A stretch of DNA of 64,000 nucleotides from Hyperoodon ampullatus (GCA_949752795.1 OX457063.1:69153783-69217782), one strand, 5' to 3'. Counted from the first letter of the stretch, positions 13,254-25,920 are shown. The notes: generated by a model from the sequence alone, not told the origin. Made by a program: numbers and translations.

Positions 13254-13772
13254 AAAGAATGAAGTTGGACCCCTACCTCACACCACGTACAAAAATTAAC
13301 TCAAAATGGACCAAAGACCTAAATGAGAAGGTTTTACATAAAAATGTAAAATTATTAGAAGAAAGCATGAGGGTAAATCTTCATGACCTTGGATTTTGCA
13401 ATGGATTCTTAGATATGACACCAAGAGCACAAGCAACAAAAGAAAAAAAAGTAAACTGGGCTTCAAAATTTTAAATGTTTGAACTTCAAAGGGCAATATC
13501 AAGAAAGTGAAAAGACAACAGGATGGGAGAAAATATTTGCAAATCATATTCAATATATGTAATAAGGGACTTGTATCTAAAATATATATATACATATATA
13601 CACACACACATATATATTACAACTAGGTAATAAAAAGACAAATAACCCAATTTTGAAATAGGTGAAGAATCTAAATAGACATTTCTCCAAAGAAGATATA
13701 CAAATGGCCAATAAGCACATGAAAAGATGCTTGACATTTTTAGTCTTAAGGGGAATGCAAATCAAAACCATG
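13254..13772 (+). mobile_element. L1 ORF2 end / 3' fragment
   Basis: Typical L1 text: aaaattaactcaaaatggac, caaagacctaaatgagaag, tgcaatggattcttagatatg, caaatggccaataagcacatg. Many stops. Includes an AT/CA microsatellite near 13,580-13,618. Confidence 0.85.
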
Positions 13773-13815
13773 AGGACATCTCCCTGGCAGTCCAGTGGTT
13801 AAGACTCCGATGTTC
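13773..13815 (+). mobile_element. CHR SINE head fragment, interrupted
   Basis: Starts ctccctggcagtccagtggt and stops after about 43 bp where the next SINE begins. It looks like an older CHR copy hit by the following one. Confidence 0.7.
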
Positions 13816-14128
13816 CGGGACTTCGTGGTGGCGCAGTGGTTAAGAATCCGCCCACCAAGGCAGGGGACACGGGTTCAAGCCCTGGTCCGGGAAGATCCCA
13901 CATGCCATGGAGCAACTAAGCCTGTGTGCCACAACTACTGAGCCCACGTGCCACAACTACTGAAGCCTGTGCACCTAGAGCCCGTGCTCTGCAACAAGAG
14001 AAGCCACTGCAATGAGAAGCCCGTGCACCTCAACAAAGAGCAGCCCCTGCTCGCCGCAACTAGAGAAAGCCCGCATGCAGCAAAGAAGACCCAACACAGC
14101 CAAAAATTAATTAATTTTTTAAAAAAAG
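13816..14128 (+). mobile_element. Long CHR SINE
   Basis: gacttcgtggtggcgcagtg head with A and B boxes, long body of repeated ccacaactactgagcc-type text, ending gccaaaaattaattaat. Confidence 0.9.
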
Positions 14129-14132
14129 ACTC

Positions 14133-14340
14133 CAGAGCTTCCCTGGTGGCGCAGTGGTTGAGAGTCCGCCTGCCGATGCAGGGGACAGGGGTTCGTGCCC
14201 CGGTCCGGGAAGATCCCACATGCCGCGGAGCGGCTGGGCCTGTGAGCCGTGGCCGCTGAGCCTGCGCGTCCGGAGCCTGTGCTCCGCAACGGGAGAGGCC
14301 ACAGCAGTGAGAGGCCCGCGTACCACACAAAAAAAAAAAA
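14133..14340 (+). mobile_element. CHR SINE (short)
   Basis: Near-consensus short copy with A tail, directly following the previous SINE. Confidence 0.95.
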
Positions 14341-14960
14341 GGAATTAAGTATTGATACAGGCTACAATATGGATGAGCCTTGAAAATATTAAGCTAAAAA
14401 ACAAAAGAAAAGGGGCTTCCCTGGTGGCGCAGTGGTTGAGAGTCCGCCTGCTGATGCAGGGGACACGGGTTCGTGCCCCGGTCCGGGAAGATCCCACATG
14501 CCGCGGAGTGGCTGGGCCCGTGAGCCATGGCCGCTGAGCCTGCGCGTCTGGAGCCTGTGCTCCGCAACGGGAGAGGCCACAGCAGTGAGAGGCCCGCATA
14601 CCACAAAAAAAAAAAAAAAAAAAAGAAAGAAAGAAAAAGAAAAGAAAATATTAAGCTAAGTGAAAGAAATCAATCACAAAAGGTCATATAGTGTATGATT
14701 CCATTTACATGAAATGTCCAGAATAAGGAAATCTATAGAGACTAAAAATAATTAGTGATTGCTTAGGGCTGGGGGGATATTGAGGTGATAGCTAAGTGTA
14801 CAGGGCTTCTTTTTGAGGCAAAGAAAATGTTAATAAAACTGATTAGAGTGATGGTTGCACATACCTTTGAATACACTAAAAAGCACTGAATTGTACACTT
14901 TAAATGGATGAATGGTATGGCATATGAATTATCTCAAAGCCTCTATTTTGAAAAATCTTC
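14341..14960 (+). mobile_element. L1 3' end fragment, split by a SINE
   Basis: tatggatgagccttgaaaat, ggtcatatagtgtatgattc, gaattgtacactttaaatgg: the usual L1 3' UTR signature. The SINE at 14,414-14,623 lies inside. Confidence 0.8.
14414..14623 (+). mobile_element. CHR SINE (short) with unusual flanks
   Basis: Near-consensus copy with A tail. gaaaatattaagcta occurs on both sides (14,382 and about 14,644), but an A-rich 15-17 bp stretch separates the left copy from the SINE head. Confidence 0.95.
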
Positions 14961-16430
14961 AGATTTTATAAAAAGTTAACTCAAAATACATCATAGATCT
15001 AAGTGTAAAATGTAAAACTTTAAAATGTCTAGGAGAAAAAATAGGAGAAAATCTACATGACTTTGGGTTTGGTGATGAGGTTTTAGAAACACCACTACCA
15101 AAAATGTGATCCAACAAAGTAAAAGTTGGTATGTTTGGCTTTATTAAAATTAAAAACTGCTCTGTGAAAGACTCTGTTAAGAGAATGAAATAAGTCACAG
15201 ACTGGGAGAATACATTTGCAAGACACTAATCTGATAAGAACTTGTAAACAAAATATACAAACAACTCTCAAAAGTCAACTATAAGAAAACCCAATTAATA
15301 AATGGACAAAAAATTTGAACAGACACCTTACCACAGATGGTAGAAAATAAGCATATGGATAGCAAATAAGCATATGAAAAGATACACAACATCATTTGTC
15401 AATAGGAAAATGCAAATTAAAATGACAATACCACTACACACTTATCAGAATGGTTAAAAAAAATTTTTAATTGACAATACCAATTGTTAGTGAGGATTAG
15501 AAGCAACAGGAATTCTTTTTTTTTAATTTATTTTATTTATTTATTTTAATTTTTGGCTGCATTGGGTCTTTATTGTGGTGCTCAGGCTTCTCATTGTGGT
15601 GGCTTCTCTCGTTGTGGAGCACGGGCTCTAGGTGTGTGTGCTTCATTAGTTGCAGCACGCGGGCTCAGTAGTTGTGGCTCACGGACTGTAGAGCGCAGGC
15701 TCAGTAGTGTGGCGCATGGGCTTAGCTGCTCTGCGGCATGTGGGATCTTCCCAGACTAGGGCTCGAACCTGTGTCCCCTGCATTGGTAGGCGGATTCTTA
15801 ATCACTGTGCCACCAGGGAAGCCCACAACAGGAATTCTTATTCATTGATGATGGGAATGCTAAAAGGTACAGCCACTTTGGAAGACAGTTTGTCAGTTTC
15901 TTAATAAGCTAAACACACCAATAGTCCAGCTTACGTCCACACAAAAACCAACATGCAAATGTTTATAGCAGTTTTATTTATAATCGTCCCAAACTGGAAG
16001 CAACTAGGATGTCCTTCAATAGGTGAATGGATTTTTTAAAATGTGGTAAATTGTACAATGGAATACCATTCAGTGATAAAAAAGAATGAACTAACGAGCC
16101 ATAAAAGGACATGGAAAAACCCTAAATGCATATTGCTAAGTTAAAGAAGCCAGTCTGAGGCTACATTTGTAGCTACATAAATGATTACATTTATATGCGA
16201 TTCTAGAAAAAGTCAAGCTATAAAGACAGTAAACAGGTCAGTGGTTCGAGACAGGGAGGGTTGAATAGGTGAAGCACAGGATTTTTTCGGGTGGTGAAAC
16301 TATTCTGTATGATACTGTAATGGTGGATATTTGACACTATACATCTGTCAAAATCTATAGAACTTTACAGCACCAAGAGTGAACTTTAATGTGTGCAAAT
16401 TTTAAAAAATAATCATTTAGGAAGTTTGGC
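14961..16430 (+). mobile_element. L1 3' fragment, split by a SINE
   Basis: A second L1 3' copy (ctcaaaatacatcatagatc ... caactaggatgtccttcaat ... tgatactgtaatggtggata). Interrupted by the SINE at 15,518-15,824. Confidence 0.8.
15518..15824 (-). mobile_element. Long CHR SINE
   Basis: Minus-orientation copy ending caccagggaagcccacaac; flanked by caacaggaattctt copies at 15,504 and 15,825. Confidence 0.92.
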
Positions 16431-16439
16431 GATTCCAAG

Positions 16440-17990
16440 ATGGGATGCAGAATGTGACAAAAGAATATTATTTTTTTTAATTTTAATTTTTATTATTATA
16501 AATATATGAAACAACTTCACTGAAGGGCGTGGGGGAAAAGTGCTGGCCTAAGTAACTTTGGAAATGAGTAGAGTCTGTAAGACTAAAGGCAAAAGGAACT
16601 GTGCATAAGCACTGTACTGCAGTTGACAAAGTTGTTTCCTGACGGGGATAGGTTAACAATTCTGAAGTCACTATGCATACATACTGGAATTGGACAATTA
16701 GGTAAATAGATGGCCGGTATTGGGAGCCAGCTTTTCTACTGTTGGAGTGGAAGGTTACAGATGAGCAACAGGAGAAGGCTAGGGTGATCCATGTGGTAAT
16801 GGATTAGAGTCAGAGACATTGGTATGAGCTCAAGTGTAGCTTGATATAGATTCAGATGGTTCCATGTAGAAATGCTTATAGATATGTGTATATACACAGG
16901 TTAGTATACACACATATTTTCTTGCCTTCAGTTGAGGGCCTAGAAATAACTATACCTCAGCAGCAACAAATGCATCTAGGATCCAGGTCTTTGTTTCTAA
17001 TACTATTCTCTAATAAAGGGGCACCTTGAAGAAATAGCTGATTCTAGGAGTGGGGCAGGAAATATATAACATAAGCCTGGAGCATCTTAAAGTGCCAGAA
17101 AGTAAAGACGTGCTAAAAACAAAAAAAATGATTGGGAGTATATCAAAGGGGCACAGGAGCAAAATGAAAGAGCTCCCAAAGGCCAAAGCTGGAACAATTT
17201 GAGCAATAAAGTAGTATTGGAATATATCCTAACGTATAAAATAAATATCCATGAGCTCATAGTGATAAAAATAAATGATTAAATAAATAAACAGAAGAGA
17301 AGAGACAAACCTTCCATGCAGAAGAATTCCAAATACTCTTATTAGATACTCTACCCTTTAAGGAGGAAAGCACAGCCGCCCCTCCTTCAGTATGGGCTGC
17401 ACATAGTGACTTCCTTCCAAAGAGTGCAACTTGGGAAGGAGAAGTGGAGAAACTTGACAAACACTACCTCAGCCAGGTGTTTGAGATTGATCAACATCAA
17501 TGGTGATCAGGATGACAGTACATACCCGTGGTATCAAGTGAGGAGAAAGGCACTTTACCTTTGGGGTCTTCTTCCCACAAACACATAACCCCAGTCTAAT
17601 CATGAGGAAAATGTCATGCAAATCTCGATTGACGGACAGTCTACAAAATATATGACTGGTTCTCCTCAAAACTGTCAAGGTCATCAAACACAAGGAAAGT
17701 CCAAGAAATTGTCACAGCCAAAGGGAGCCTGAGGGGACATGATGACTAAATGGCATGTGGTATCCTGGATGGGATCCTGGGACAGAAAAAGGACATGAGG
17801 CAAAAGCTAAGGAAATCTGAATCAAGTATGGACTTTGGTTAATAATAATGTATATTGATTTTAATGGTAACAGATGTACCATAGTAACATAAGATGTTTA
17901 TAGGGGAAACTAGGTGTAGAACTCTCTGTACTATCTTCACAATTTTTCTGAAATCTAAAACGATCCCAAGATAACATTTTATTTTTAAAA
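16440..17990 (+). mobile_element. Old L1M 3' portion
   Basis: Ends with the L1M tail gtaccatagtaacataagatg, ctctctgtactatcttcac and tttttctgaaatctaaaac. The rest is degraded. Confidence 0.7.
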
Positions 17991-17999
17991 AGTCTAAAA

Positions 18000-18120
18000 T
18001 TTCATAGCTGGAAGGGAACTTAGTAACCATCTAGAACAAGCGCCGCTTTTAGCAAATTAGGAATCTGAGCTCAGGAGAATGACTTGCTCAAGAGCAAATG
18101 ACCACTTTTACACTCTGCTT
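18000..18120. repeat. MIR-like fragment
   Basis: agctggaagggaacttagta ... gaatctgagctcaggagaatg resembles a MIR-class relic. Confidence 0.4.
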
Positions 18121-18935
18121 TCCTTCCTCAAACACTGAATACTGCCGAATCACCTTTTCAGCTGCAAATACTCTTAATAAACTTTATTCTGTCACTTAAT
18201 AAATACATTTTGAAAAGTGCTTCCTACAGTTGAAATCCTGTCTGAGGCACTGTTAAAAAAAAAAAAAGAAGACTTGATTTGCAGAACTCACAGAGCTCAG
18301 AATCATAAGATGGCAGTGGTTTCATGTTTAAAAATCAAATTACAACACACTTTGTCTAGGGTCCACACACCTGGAGAATACTGTTTGTATTTTTAAGCTA
18401 GGAGCATACAAAATCATAACAGTAGCACATGTGCTCAATTGCATTTATAGGTTTGTGTAATTAACCTTTTACATTTATGTCATAACAATGCCAATGTAAA
18501 TTTTCTGAGTTTTTGTCTTGGGAGGATCTACTTTGTCTTGTTCTAAAGAATTTCTCCAATTACCTCTTCTCCCCCCACCCCTCCCCTAATGCTCTGGTTC
18601 AAACTTTGCCAATCTGTTCAAAAGTCACATAAAGCCATGGACCTTCAGGATATTAAAGATATTAAAGATTATTATAGTTTCAGAAATTGGAAAAAAAATT
18701 CCACTTTCTTAACCCTAAAAAAGCTTATATGCTATAAAACCCAGTGAAAATGCTATTCTCTGGGTACAATTTTAAAGGGTACAAATGATTCAGATGGTAA
18801 TGGAAGTAAATTTTTAAAATTTAAGTTTGAAATATAATTACTGTGAAGATGACTCGTAAGTGGGGAATTATACTGATGCTAACTATTAGCTAATTTAAAT
18901 TGTTTACTATTCTTTTACCAGTCATATTGGTCATC
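18121..18935. other. Intergenic, no feature seen
   Basis: AT-rich unique sequence; a small tandem duplication of gatattaaa lies near 18,648-18,668. Confidence 0.5.
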
Positions 18936-19370
18936 TTTGCTTTGGTAACAAACCACCCTAAAATCTTAGTGGATTACAACGCCATGGAGCCCGTGGTTCT
19001 GGTCCAGGCAGTGGCTCTGTTCCTCTTGTCTTCCTATTCTCAGGCCCAGGCTAAAGAAGCAGCCACGATCTGAGACATACTAGCTCTGAAGACGGTAGAA
19101 AACAGAGAGCTACAGGAATTTCGTGATGCCTCTTTAAGCTTCTGCTTAGATGTGGGCATTTGTTGCATCAGCTCATATCCCATTGGCTAATGCATGACAT
19201 GCAACCAATACCAAAATCATTGAATGGAGACATACTACTCCAGAAGTCAAGAGCATGGGCAGATATGTATAAGCCTCTTCCAGGAAAGGGGGAGAGTAAA
19301 AAACTACAAAGAACAATATAACCCTTCACTTGAAGGATAACTTACTGAACTAGGTAGGTATAAAATCTGA
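18936..19370. repeat. Old LTR-like mammalian repeat
   Basis: tttgctttggtaacaaacca ... ctaaaatcttagtggattac is the start wording of a common old LTR-like repeat. Family not assigned. Confidence 0.45.
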
Positions 19371-19483
19371 TCACCTCTATCCTTCATCATCTTCATTCTG
19401 CCATTTTTGGGTGGTTGTCATAAATAATGCTAACTCTTTCTATAATGTTGAAAGGAAACATTCTTCTAAAAGTTCAAATTAGG

Positions 19484-19606
19484 GAATTCCCTGGCAGTCC
19501 AGTGGTTAGGACTCTGCGCTTCCAATGCCGGGGGCATGGGTTCAACCCCTGGTTGGGGAACTAAGATCCCGCAGGCTGCGTGGTGTGGCCAAAAATAAAT
19601 AAATAA
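19484..19606 (+). mobile_element. Older short CHR SINE with (AAAT)n tail
   Basis: gggaattccctggcagtcca head, B box gggttcaacccc, end gtggccaaaaataaataaat. Flanks share aaagttca. Confidence 0.92.
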
Positions 19607-19615
19607 AGTTCATTG

Positions 19616-21160
19616 GTGCTGAATGTTAATTAAATTCCAACTAATATTCAAATACTGTACTAGTTTTCCTACTTTTCTATCCCCAGTGAAGAACAAAGGC
19701 TTACAGAGATTCAGAGTTGGCAGAGAACATGAATGAATCTATACCAGTGGTTCACAGCAAGTATAAACATGTAAACATGGAAGTGGAGATATCCAGGATT
19801 GTCAGGATGATTACATAGAATTTGCTTTTTCCTTAATCCCCATATCGTCTTGTTGTGTCTCTTATTAATGTCACCTGCCTAAATTACCTATGACCTTTCA
19901 ACCTTCTAGGTGACTCCTTTATTTACTGAGTGTTTTTCATAAGCACTCGCTCCTCCTCCAGCCCATAGCAAGGGTCTGTGATGTACTGTTTCCTGCCGTG
20001 AGCCAGAAAGAAATGTTCACTGTGCTTCCGTGCTGCTTCAGTCCCTGAGTTCAGAGTGGAGAAATGAGCATGCTGTTCTGGAAAGCATCCATGAGTATTA
20101 TTCAATGAGCCCTGGAGACACTGAGATTTTTTTAAGAGCTATTGGCCTTCTTGACAATTAGGACCCTAGCCCCCTTTGTCTCTTGACAGTTAAAATAATG
20201 CCCTATTCCCTGGATTCTAAGACAACTTGGAGTTTAAGATGCATCATTGGTTGAATAGCTTTGAGGGAATAAAATGAATTCCTACAATGCATGCCTATCC
20301 ACTGTAAAATACATCCTGATTTCACACATGTTAAAGTGGAATGATTATGATAAACAACAAGCACAAGGATAAGAAAAGTTAGAAGAAAACACACACTTAT
20401 TGAATGCCACGCACTGTGAGGTGCTATGCAGTTCTCTGCTGAATCAATTTTTATTCTTCATTCCACAGATGTTTTATATGCCTATGCTAGGCCCTGGGAA
20501 TACACCAACGAGTAAAACACAACTCCAAGTTCTGAAGGATTTTGTAGACCTAGTGGGGGTAGGAATGCTTTTAGATACAAATAGCAAAACCCTACCAACA
20601 GTAACCTATACAAATAGGGTTGACAAGAGATACTTTTTTTTTTCACATATGAGGAAGTCCAGAGGAAGAGAGTCTAGAACTGGTAGAGCTCTCAAAGGTG
20701 CCATCAGAGCCAGGTATCTGTAATCTTCCTGAGCCATCATAACTTTCTTCCTCATAGTCACAATATGGTTGCTTTATCTCCTGACATTGCATCTGCCTTG
20801 TAAGCGAGAAGGGGAAAGAGCCAAAAGCCTTTTCTTTCAAAGGTGTTTCTCTCATCCTAGAAAGCCCTCCCCAGGAATTCTGACCTATATCTCATTGACT
20901 GAAACCGTGTCATTGGGTCACCCATGGCTGCAAAGGAATCCGGGAACGCAAGTCCTATTATCTTGTTTACTGATTTCTATATGGAGGAATATTAATAAGA
21001 TGGTTGGAAATGCATGGTGAGTAAAACTATAGTATCTGACACAGAGACAGATCCATATGACACATAGATCATTCCAATGCAACATGGCAACTAGCATTAT
21101 TGAGTTACAAGATGCTACCCACAGAAGGGCAGCAAGGTCTGGAAGCCAGAATCAGTGAAA
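19616..21160. other. Intergenic, mostly unique
   Basis: No gene seen. An L2-like remnant (tatgctaggccctgggaata) lies at 20,420-20,530. Confidence 0.5.
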
Positions 21161-21400
21161 TTTGGGCTGACACTTAAAAACACAATTTATTAGGTGATCA
21201 AAAGCATTTTAGGCAGAGAAAACAATAGGGCCAAACGCAGGCACAAAAAAGCAAAATTAGCACCTGAGGAATTTGGGGCTTGGGGGTTGGAATCTAGCAT
21301 GTATGTGAGAAAGTGGAAGAGCTTAGAAGGACTGACAAGGGTGAGATCATGAAGACCCTACCTAATATGTGATTCTTCAGAGTTTAGCCCTTACTGAGAA
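21160..21400 (-). repeat. L2 LINE fragment
   Basis: gcattttaggcagagaaaac, gggccaaacgcaggcac and gagatcatgaagaccctacc match reverse-complement L2 3' text. Confidence 0.5.
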
Positions 21401-21899
21401 TGTAACAGAACTCCAAGCTCAGGTTGAATGATTTTTCTCAACAACTTTGGTTCTTGGAGAAACCAGCCTATATATGTTGACGCTGGGTCTCCAGGCTTCA
21501 ACTCGGAACTACTCTCCTAGTTCAAATCACTCAACTAGTTGTCACTTGCTGTCTTCCTCAGAGCAAGTCCTTGAATTTCACTCTTTCAGCAAACACAGAA
21601 CCCTGTCAGAGTCTCAGAAAGAGCCAGTCTGTTTGCATCAAACTCTGGTCTCATCAGCCCACCTGTGTGACAGAGCTAAGTGTACTACAAGTCACACAGT
21701 AAATAGATCCAGTCACTTGTATGCTCTTCTTTAGATGAGCGTTCTCACATCTGAAGGCATTTTATATCCATGTGAGCCCTTTGGGACCCCATCAATCTCA
21801 GTGATTTGTGAGAAAGGAAGCTGTTACCTGATAACCTTAATATACAAATCATTTCTAGGCAATAGTCACACTAGTGTAAAGGAAAAGGGGAAAAGGGAA

Positions 21900-22045
21900 A
21901 AGGCACACGCATGAGCATCGGATAGACCAGTTCATAATCCTAACTTTGCCACTTAACTAGCTGTGTGACCTTGTGAAGATTATTTAATCTCTTTGCCTAC
22001 CTCTCTAACAAGTGTTGAGAATTCAATGACAATGTATATGAAAAC
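21900..22045 (+). repeat. MIR SINE fragment
   Basis: ctttgccacttaactagctg tgtgacctt core typical of MIR. Confidence 0.65.
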
Positions 22046-23090
22046 GGTTTACAATCAAGTCAAAGTGCAACATCTGATGTTATACAACCAGTTAGTGCAT
22101 GGTGAAGCCAGAAACAACTCAGCCTTGGAAATTCAGTTCTTAGCATCCCCAGCATATAGTAGCTATGTTATTATATGAATTAATTAATGAATGCTAATAA
22201 ACCTGTAATTTTTAAAATCTGTTTTAAAATAGAAGTGACAGGAGCAGCTTAAATCTTTAACCCCCATCTCCACTTCCAGGGACTTCTCTGTCTCTCCTGA
22301 GAAGGTTAAAAAAAAATGTCCCAGTTTTAATAATCAAGTCAGATGTAAATATATTAATTCTAGCCTTTATTGACTAAAAACTATGGTGTGCTTGTATTAG
22401 AGGATCTGAACAAGAGCTTATTTGACCATGGGACAGAAACAGAGCAATTTGAGTCTGAATTTATTTACCAGGCACACAAATAGTAACACCAGCTTGTAAA
22501 CACACCTGGACAGGTCTGTCTCTGTGGCAGATACTATAGAATGGCTCACTCTACATTCATTCCTAATCATCTTCTTTCCTGCCTTCTCTATATAGAGGCT
22601 GGAAAGCAAAGTACTCACTGTCCCAGACTCACTTGCCATTAAGGGTAGGCTTTTGACACAGTCCTGACCAAAGACATGTAGGCAAAAATCCCTGGGGGAG
22701 GGTTTCCCAGGAAAGACATATGATAAAGATTATTTTTGTCTGGGGTTCTATGTCCCATTTATAAAGTTTAGACAATGTACTTTTCACAACACTTGTTTGA
22801 AGTTACTTGGAGGAAAAAAAAATTTATGTGACAGCTAAAAACCACCTCTACATTGACACCCAACATATCTGTTCATGGGCTACCTCTTCACTGCTGGGAG
22901 CTATATCCTGACAAGATAGCACTGATTCCCCTTTAGGTATGTGACAGAAGTGATGAGGACAAGGCTGTCACCTCTTAGAACTGCAAACTATACAGCTATG
23001 TGGTTGATGCATTGCAGTTGGAGAACTTAGGTTCTAGAACTGACTACCATTAGAGTATGTTATAGCAGTGTCAAAAAGTAGCTGGTGAAC
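22046..23090. other. Intergenic; weak old-repeat traces
   Basis: Positions 22,580-22,760 (cccagactcacttgccatta, gggagggtttcccaggaaag) resemble an old mammalian repeat; no gene seen. Confidence 0.4.
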
Positions 23091-23258
23091 TATTGAGCCT
23101 GCGCGTCTGGAGCCCATGCTCCGCAACAAGAGGCCACGATAGTGAGAGGCCCGCGCACCGTGATGAAGAGTGGCCCCCGCTTGCCACAACTAGAGAAAGC
23201 CCTCACACAGAAACGAAGACTCAACACAGCCAAAATAAAGAAATAAATTAATAAACTC
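23091..23258 (+). mobile_element. 5'-truncated CHR SINE
   Basis: Begins gagcctgcgcgtctggagcc and runs to the aaataaag tail. The whole tRNA-like head with A and B boxes is missing. Confidence 0.88.
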
Positions 23259-23364
23259 CTACCCCCAACATCTTCTTTAAAAAAAAAAAAAAGAGAGAGA
23301 AAAGATGGAAAAGTCATTGTTTTAAAAAAAAAAAAAGTTCTCCTCACCCCCCCCCCCAAAAAAA

Positions 23365-24395
23365 GTAGATGGTGAAAGAACAGTCTCTTCAACAAATGGG
23401 GACAACTGGATACCCATATGCAAAAGAATGAAGTTGGGAGTCCTACCTCACATCATGTACAAAAAAATAAATCAAAATGGATCAATGACCTAATTATAAG
23501 AGCTAAAACCTTAGAAGAAAACAGGAGAAAATCTTCATGAGCTTGGATTTAGTAATGAACTTAGATATGACACCAAAAGCACAAGCAACAAAAAAATAAT
23601 AGATAAAATGGACTCCATCAATATTAAAAACTTTTGTGCATCAAAGAACATCATCAAGAAAGTGAAAAGACAACCCACAGAATGGAAGAAACTAGATCTA
23701 AGTCATGTATATAGTAAGAGTCTAGTATCCATAATATATAAAGAACTCTTACGACTCAATAACAAAAGACAAACAATCCAATTAAAAAGTGGGCATAGGG
23801 CTCACACAGATATTTTTCCGAAGAAGATATACAAATGGCCAAGCACAAGAAAAGATGCTCAACATCATTAATCATTAGGGAAACACAAAAACCACAATGA
23901 GGTACTACTTCTCATCCACCAGGAGAGCTATAATTTTTAAAACTAGGAAGTAAGCGTCGGTGAGGATGTAGAGAAATTGGAACCCTCGTACACTGTTGGT
24001 GGAAGTTTGGCAGATCCTCAAAAAATTAAATATAGAATTACCACATAACCCAATAGTTCCACTCTTATGTATAGATCCAGAAGAACTGAAAATTGGTACT
24101 CAAATAACATGTACATGCATGTCCATGGCAGTACTATTCACAACAGCAAAAAGGTGGAAACATCCCAAGTATCCATCAACAGATGAATGAATAAACTGTG
24201 GTATATGAACCTCATATATTATGGTATATGTAGAGATGCACCTCAAAAACTTTATGCTAAGTGAAAACAGCGAGACACAAAAGGTCTAATTTTGGGAGGT
24301 GGTGGCTGCACACTATAAACGAACTAAATGCCATTGTTCATTTCAGAACAGCTAATTTTATGTTATATGAGTTCACCTCAATTTTTTTTTAAAGG
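23365..24395 (+). mobile_element. L1 3' fragment
   Basis: caaatggggacaactggata ... cacagatatttttccgaaga ... cagcaaaaaggtggaaacat; ends in a T-rich stretch near 24,390. Broken reading frame. Confidence 0.85.
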
Positions 24396-24904
24396 TAGCA
24401 GGCTCCCTAGACCACATGTAATTAGTAGAGGTCGCTGACTTGCTGTAAAGGTATTGGAAAGTCTTTCTTTTCCTCATTAGTATATTAAATGGTATAAAAT
24501 AAGAACACAACTCCATTCTTCAGTAGCCTTTCTGGGGAATATCCAATCCAGTTTTCTGGTTTCTTCTTCTGTTCCTCTGCTTGCCTTTGAACATTTCTCC
24601 TTTCGTTCAATACCCACTACTCAAGATAGAGGAGGAGAGTGAATAGTAAATGTATAAGCTACAATCTTGTTAACACCTCTGGCATAAAGACAGCAATAAC
24701 TGAAATGTAGATGTTTAAAAAAAATCACTAAAAATGGGATTATCAGGGGTCTTAGTTTCATTTATCCATGCAATTTCATTATAGTTTGGAAAAGATAATA
24801 AAAAGATTGCTATTGGGCTACAAACATTTGTCTCAGAACTCTTGTGACAATTTTAACCAATCTTGTAAAAGTTTGGAATGCTTGGTATTCAGATTTTGCT
24901 GTAC
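24396..24904. other. Intergenic, no feature seen
   Basis: AT-rich unique sequence. Confidence 0.5.
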
Positions 24905-25360
24905 ACTTTTATCCAAGTTCATTAGTTTCCTAGTGTGGCCATGACAAAGTACCTCAAACATAGTGCCTTAAAACATTAATTTCTTCTGAGTTTTAGAGGC
25001 TAGACATTTGAAATCAAGGTGTCAGCAGGGCCATGTTCCCTCTGAAGTCTCTAGGGAAGAATCCTTCCTTGCCTCCTTCAGCTCTGGTGGCCCCAGGTAG
25101 TTCTTGACTTGTGGCAGAATAATTCCGATCTATGCCTCCATCTTCACATGACTTGCTCGCTGTCTCTGTGTCTTCTCTTCTTATAAGGACACCTGTCATT
25201 GGATTTAGTGCTCACCCTAAATCCAGGATCATCTCATCTCAAGATCCTTACCTAATTCCATCTGCAGACTTTTTCCAAATAAGGTCACATTCTGACATTC
25301 TGGGTGAACGTGAATTTTGGGAGGACACTATTCATCCCACTACTCTACATAAGCAACCTA
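24905..25360 (+). repeat. Old LTR-like mammalian repeat
   Basis: Starts cattagtttcctagtgtggc; contains tcaaggtgtcagcagggcc, ataaggacacctgtcattgg and aaataaggtcacattctgac, wording of a widespread old repeat. I do not assign the family. Confidence 0.6.
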
Positions 25361-25469
25361 ATTTCTTTTTTTGATACAGTAAGGTTTTTTAAAAATGCAA
25401 ACTCAAATTTGGCTTGGTAAAATTAGAATAATTCTTCTGCAGAAAGCTTTATTAAAAAATAAATCTCGG

Positions 25470-25757
25470 GGCTTCCCTGGTGGTGCAGTGGTTAAGAATC
25501 TGCCTGCCAATGCAGGGGACACGGGTTCCAGCCCTGGTCTGGGAAGATCCCACATGCCGCAGAGCAACTAAGCCCGTGCGCCACATCTACTGAAGCCCAC
25601 GCACCTAGAACCTGTGCTCCACAACAAGAGAAGCCACCACAATGAGAAGCCCACGCACTGCAACAAAGAGTAGCCCCCACTCGCCACAACTAGAGAAAGC
25701 CCAAGCACAGCGATGAAGACCCAATGCAGCCAAAAATAAATAAATTTAAAAAAAATC
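25470..25757 (+). mobile_element. Long CHR SINE
   Basis: gcttccctggtggtgcagtg head and gcagccaaaaataaataaat tail. Marks the likely boundary beyond the STAM2 3' end. Confidence 0.93.
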
Positions 25758-25914
25758 TTTAACCTTCAAACAAAACTAAATCAAATTAACAACAAAAAAA
25801 CCAAATCCCTAAAATTGAGTCCTCCCTTTACTTACTAAAACTGATGTAAGTAAATAGGAAAAATGCCTTTTGACAGAAACAAAGCATGACAGATGGGTAC
25901 TATATTATTTACAA

Positions 25915-25920
25915 TTTATT
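25915..25920 (-). terminator. Candidate distal polyadenylation signal of STAM2
   Basis: AATAAA on the minus strand, about 2.94 kb past the stop and about 150 bp before a SINE. A reasonable distal end of the last exon; not unique in this AT-rich region. Confidence 0.35.

Noticed and set aside
24905..25375. Possible novel conserved element
   Set aside because: The wording matches a widespread old LTR-like mammalian repeat, though I cannot name the family.
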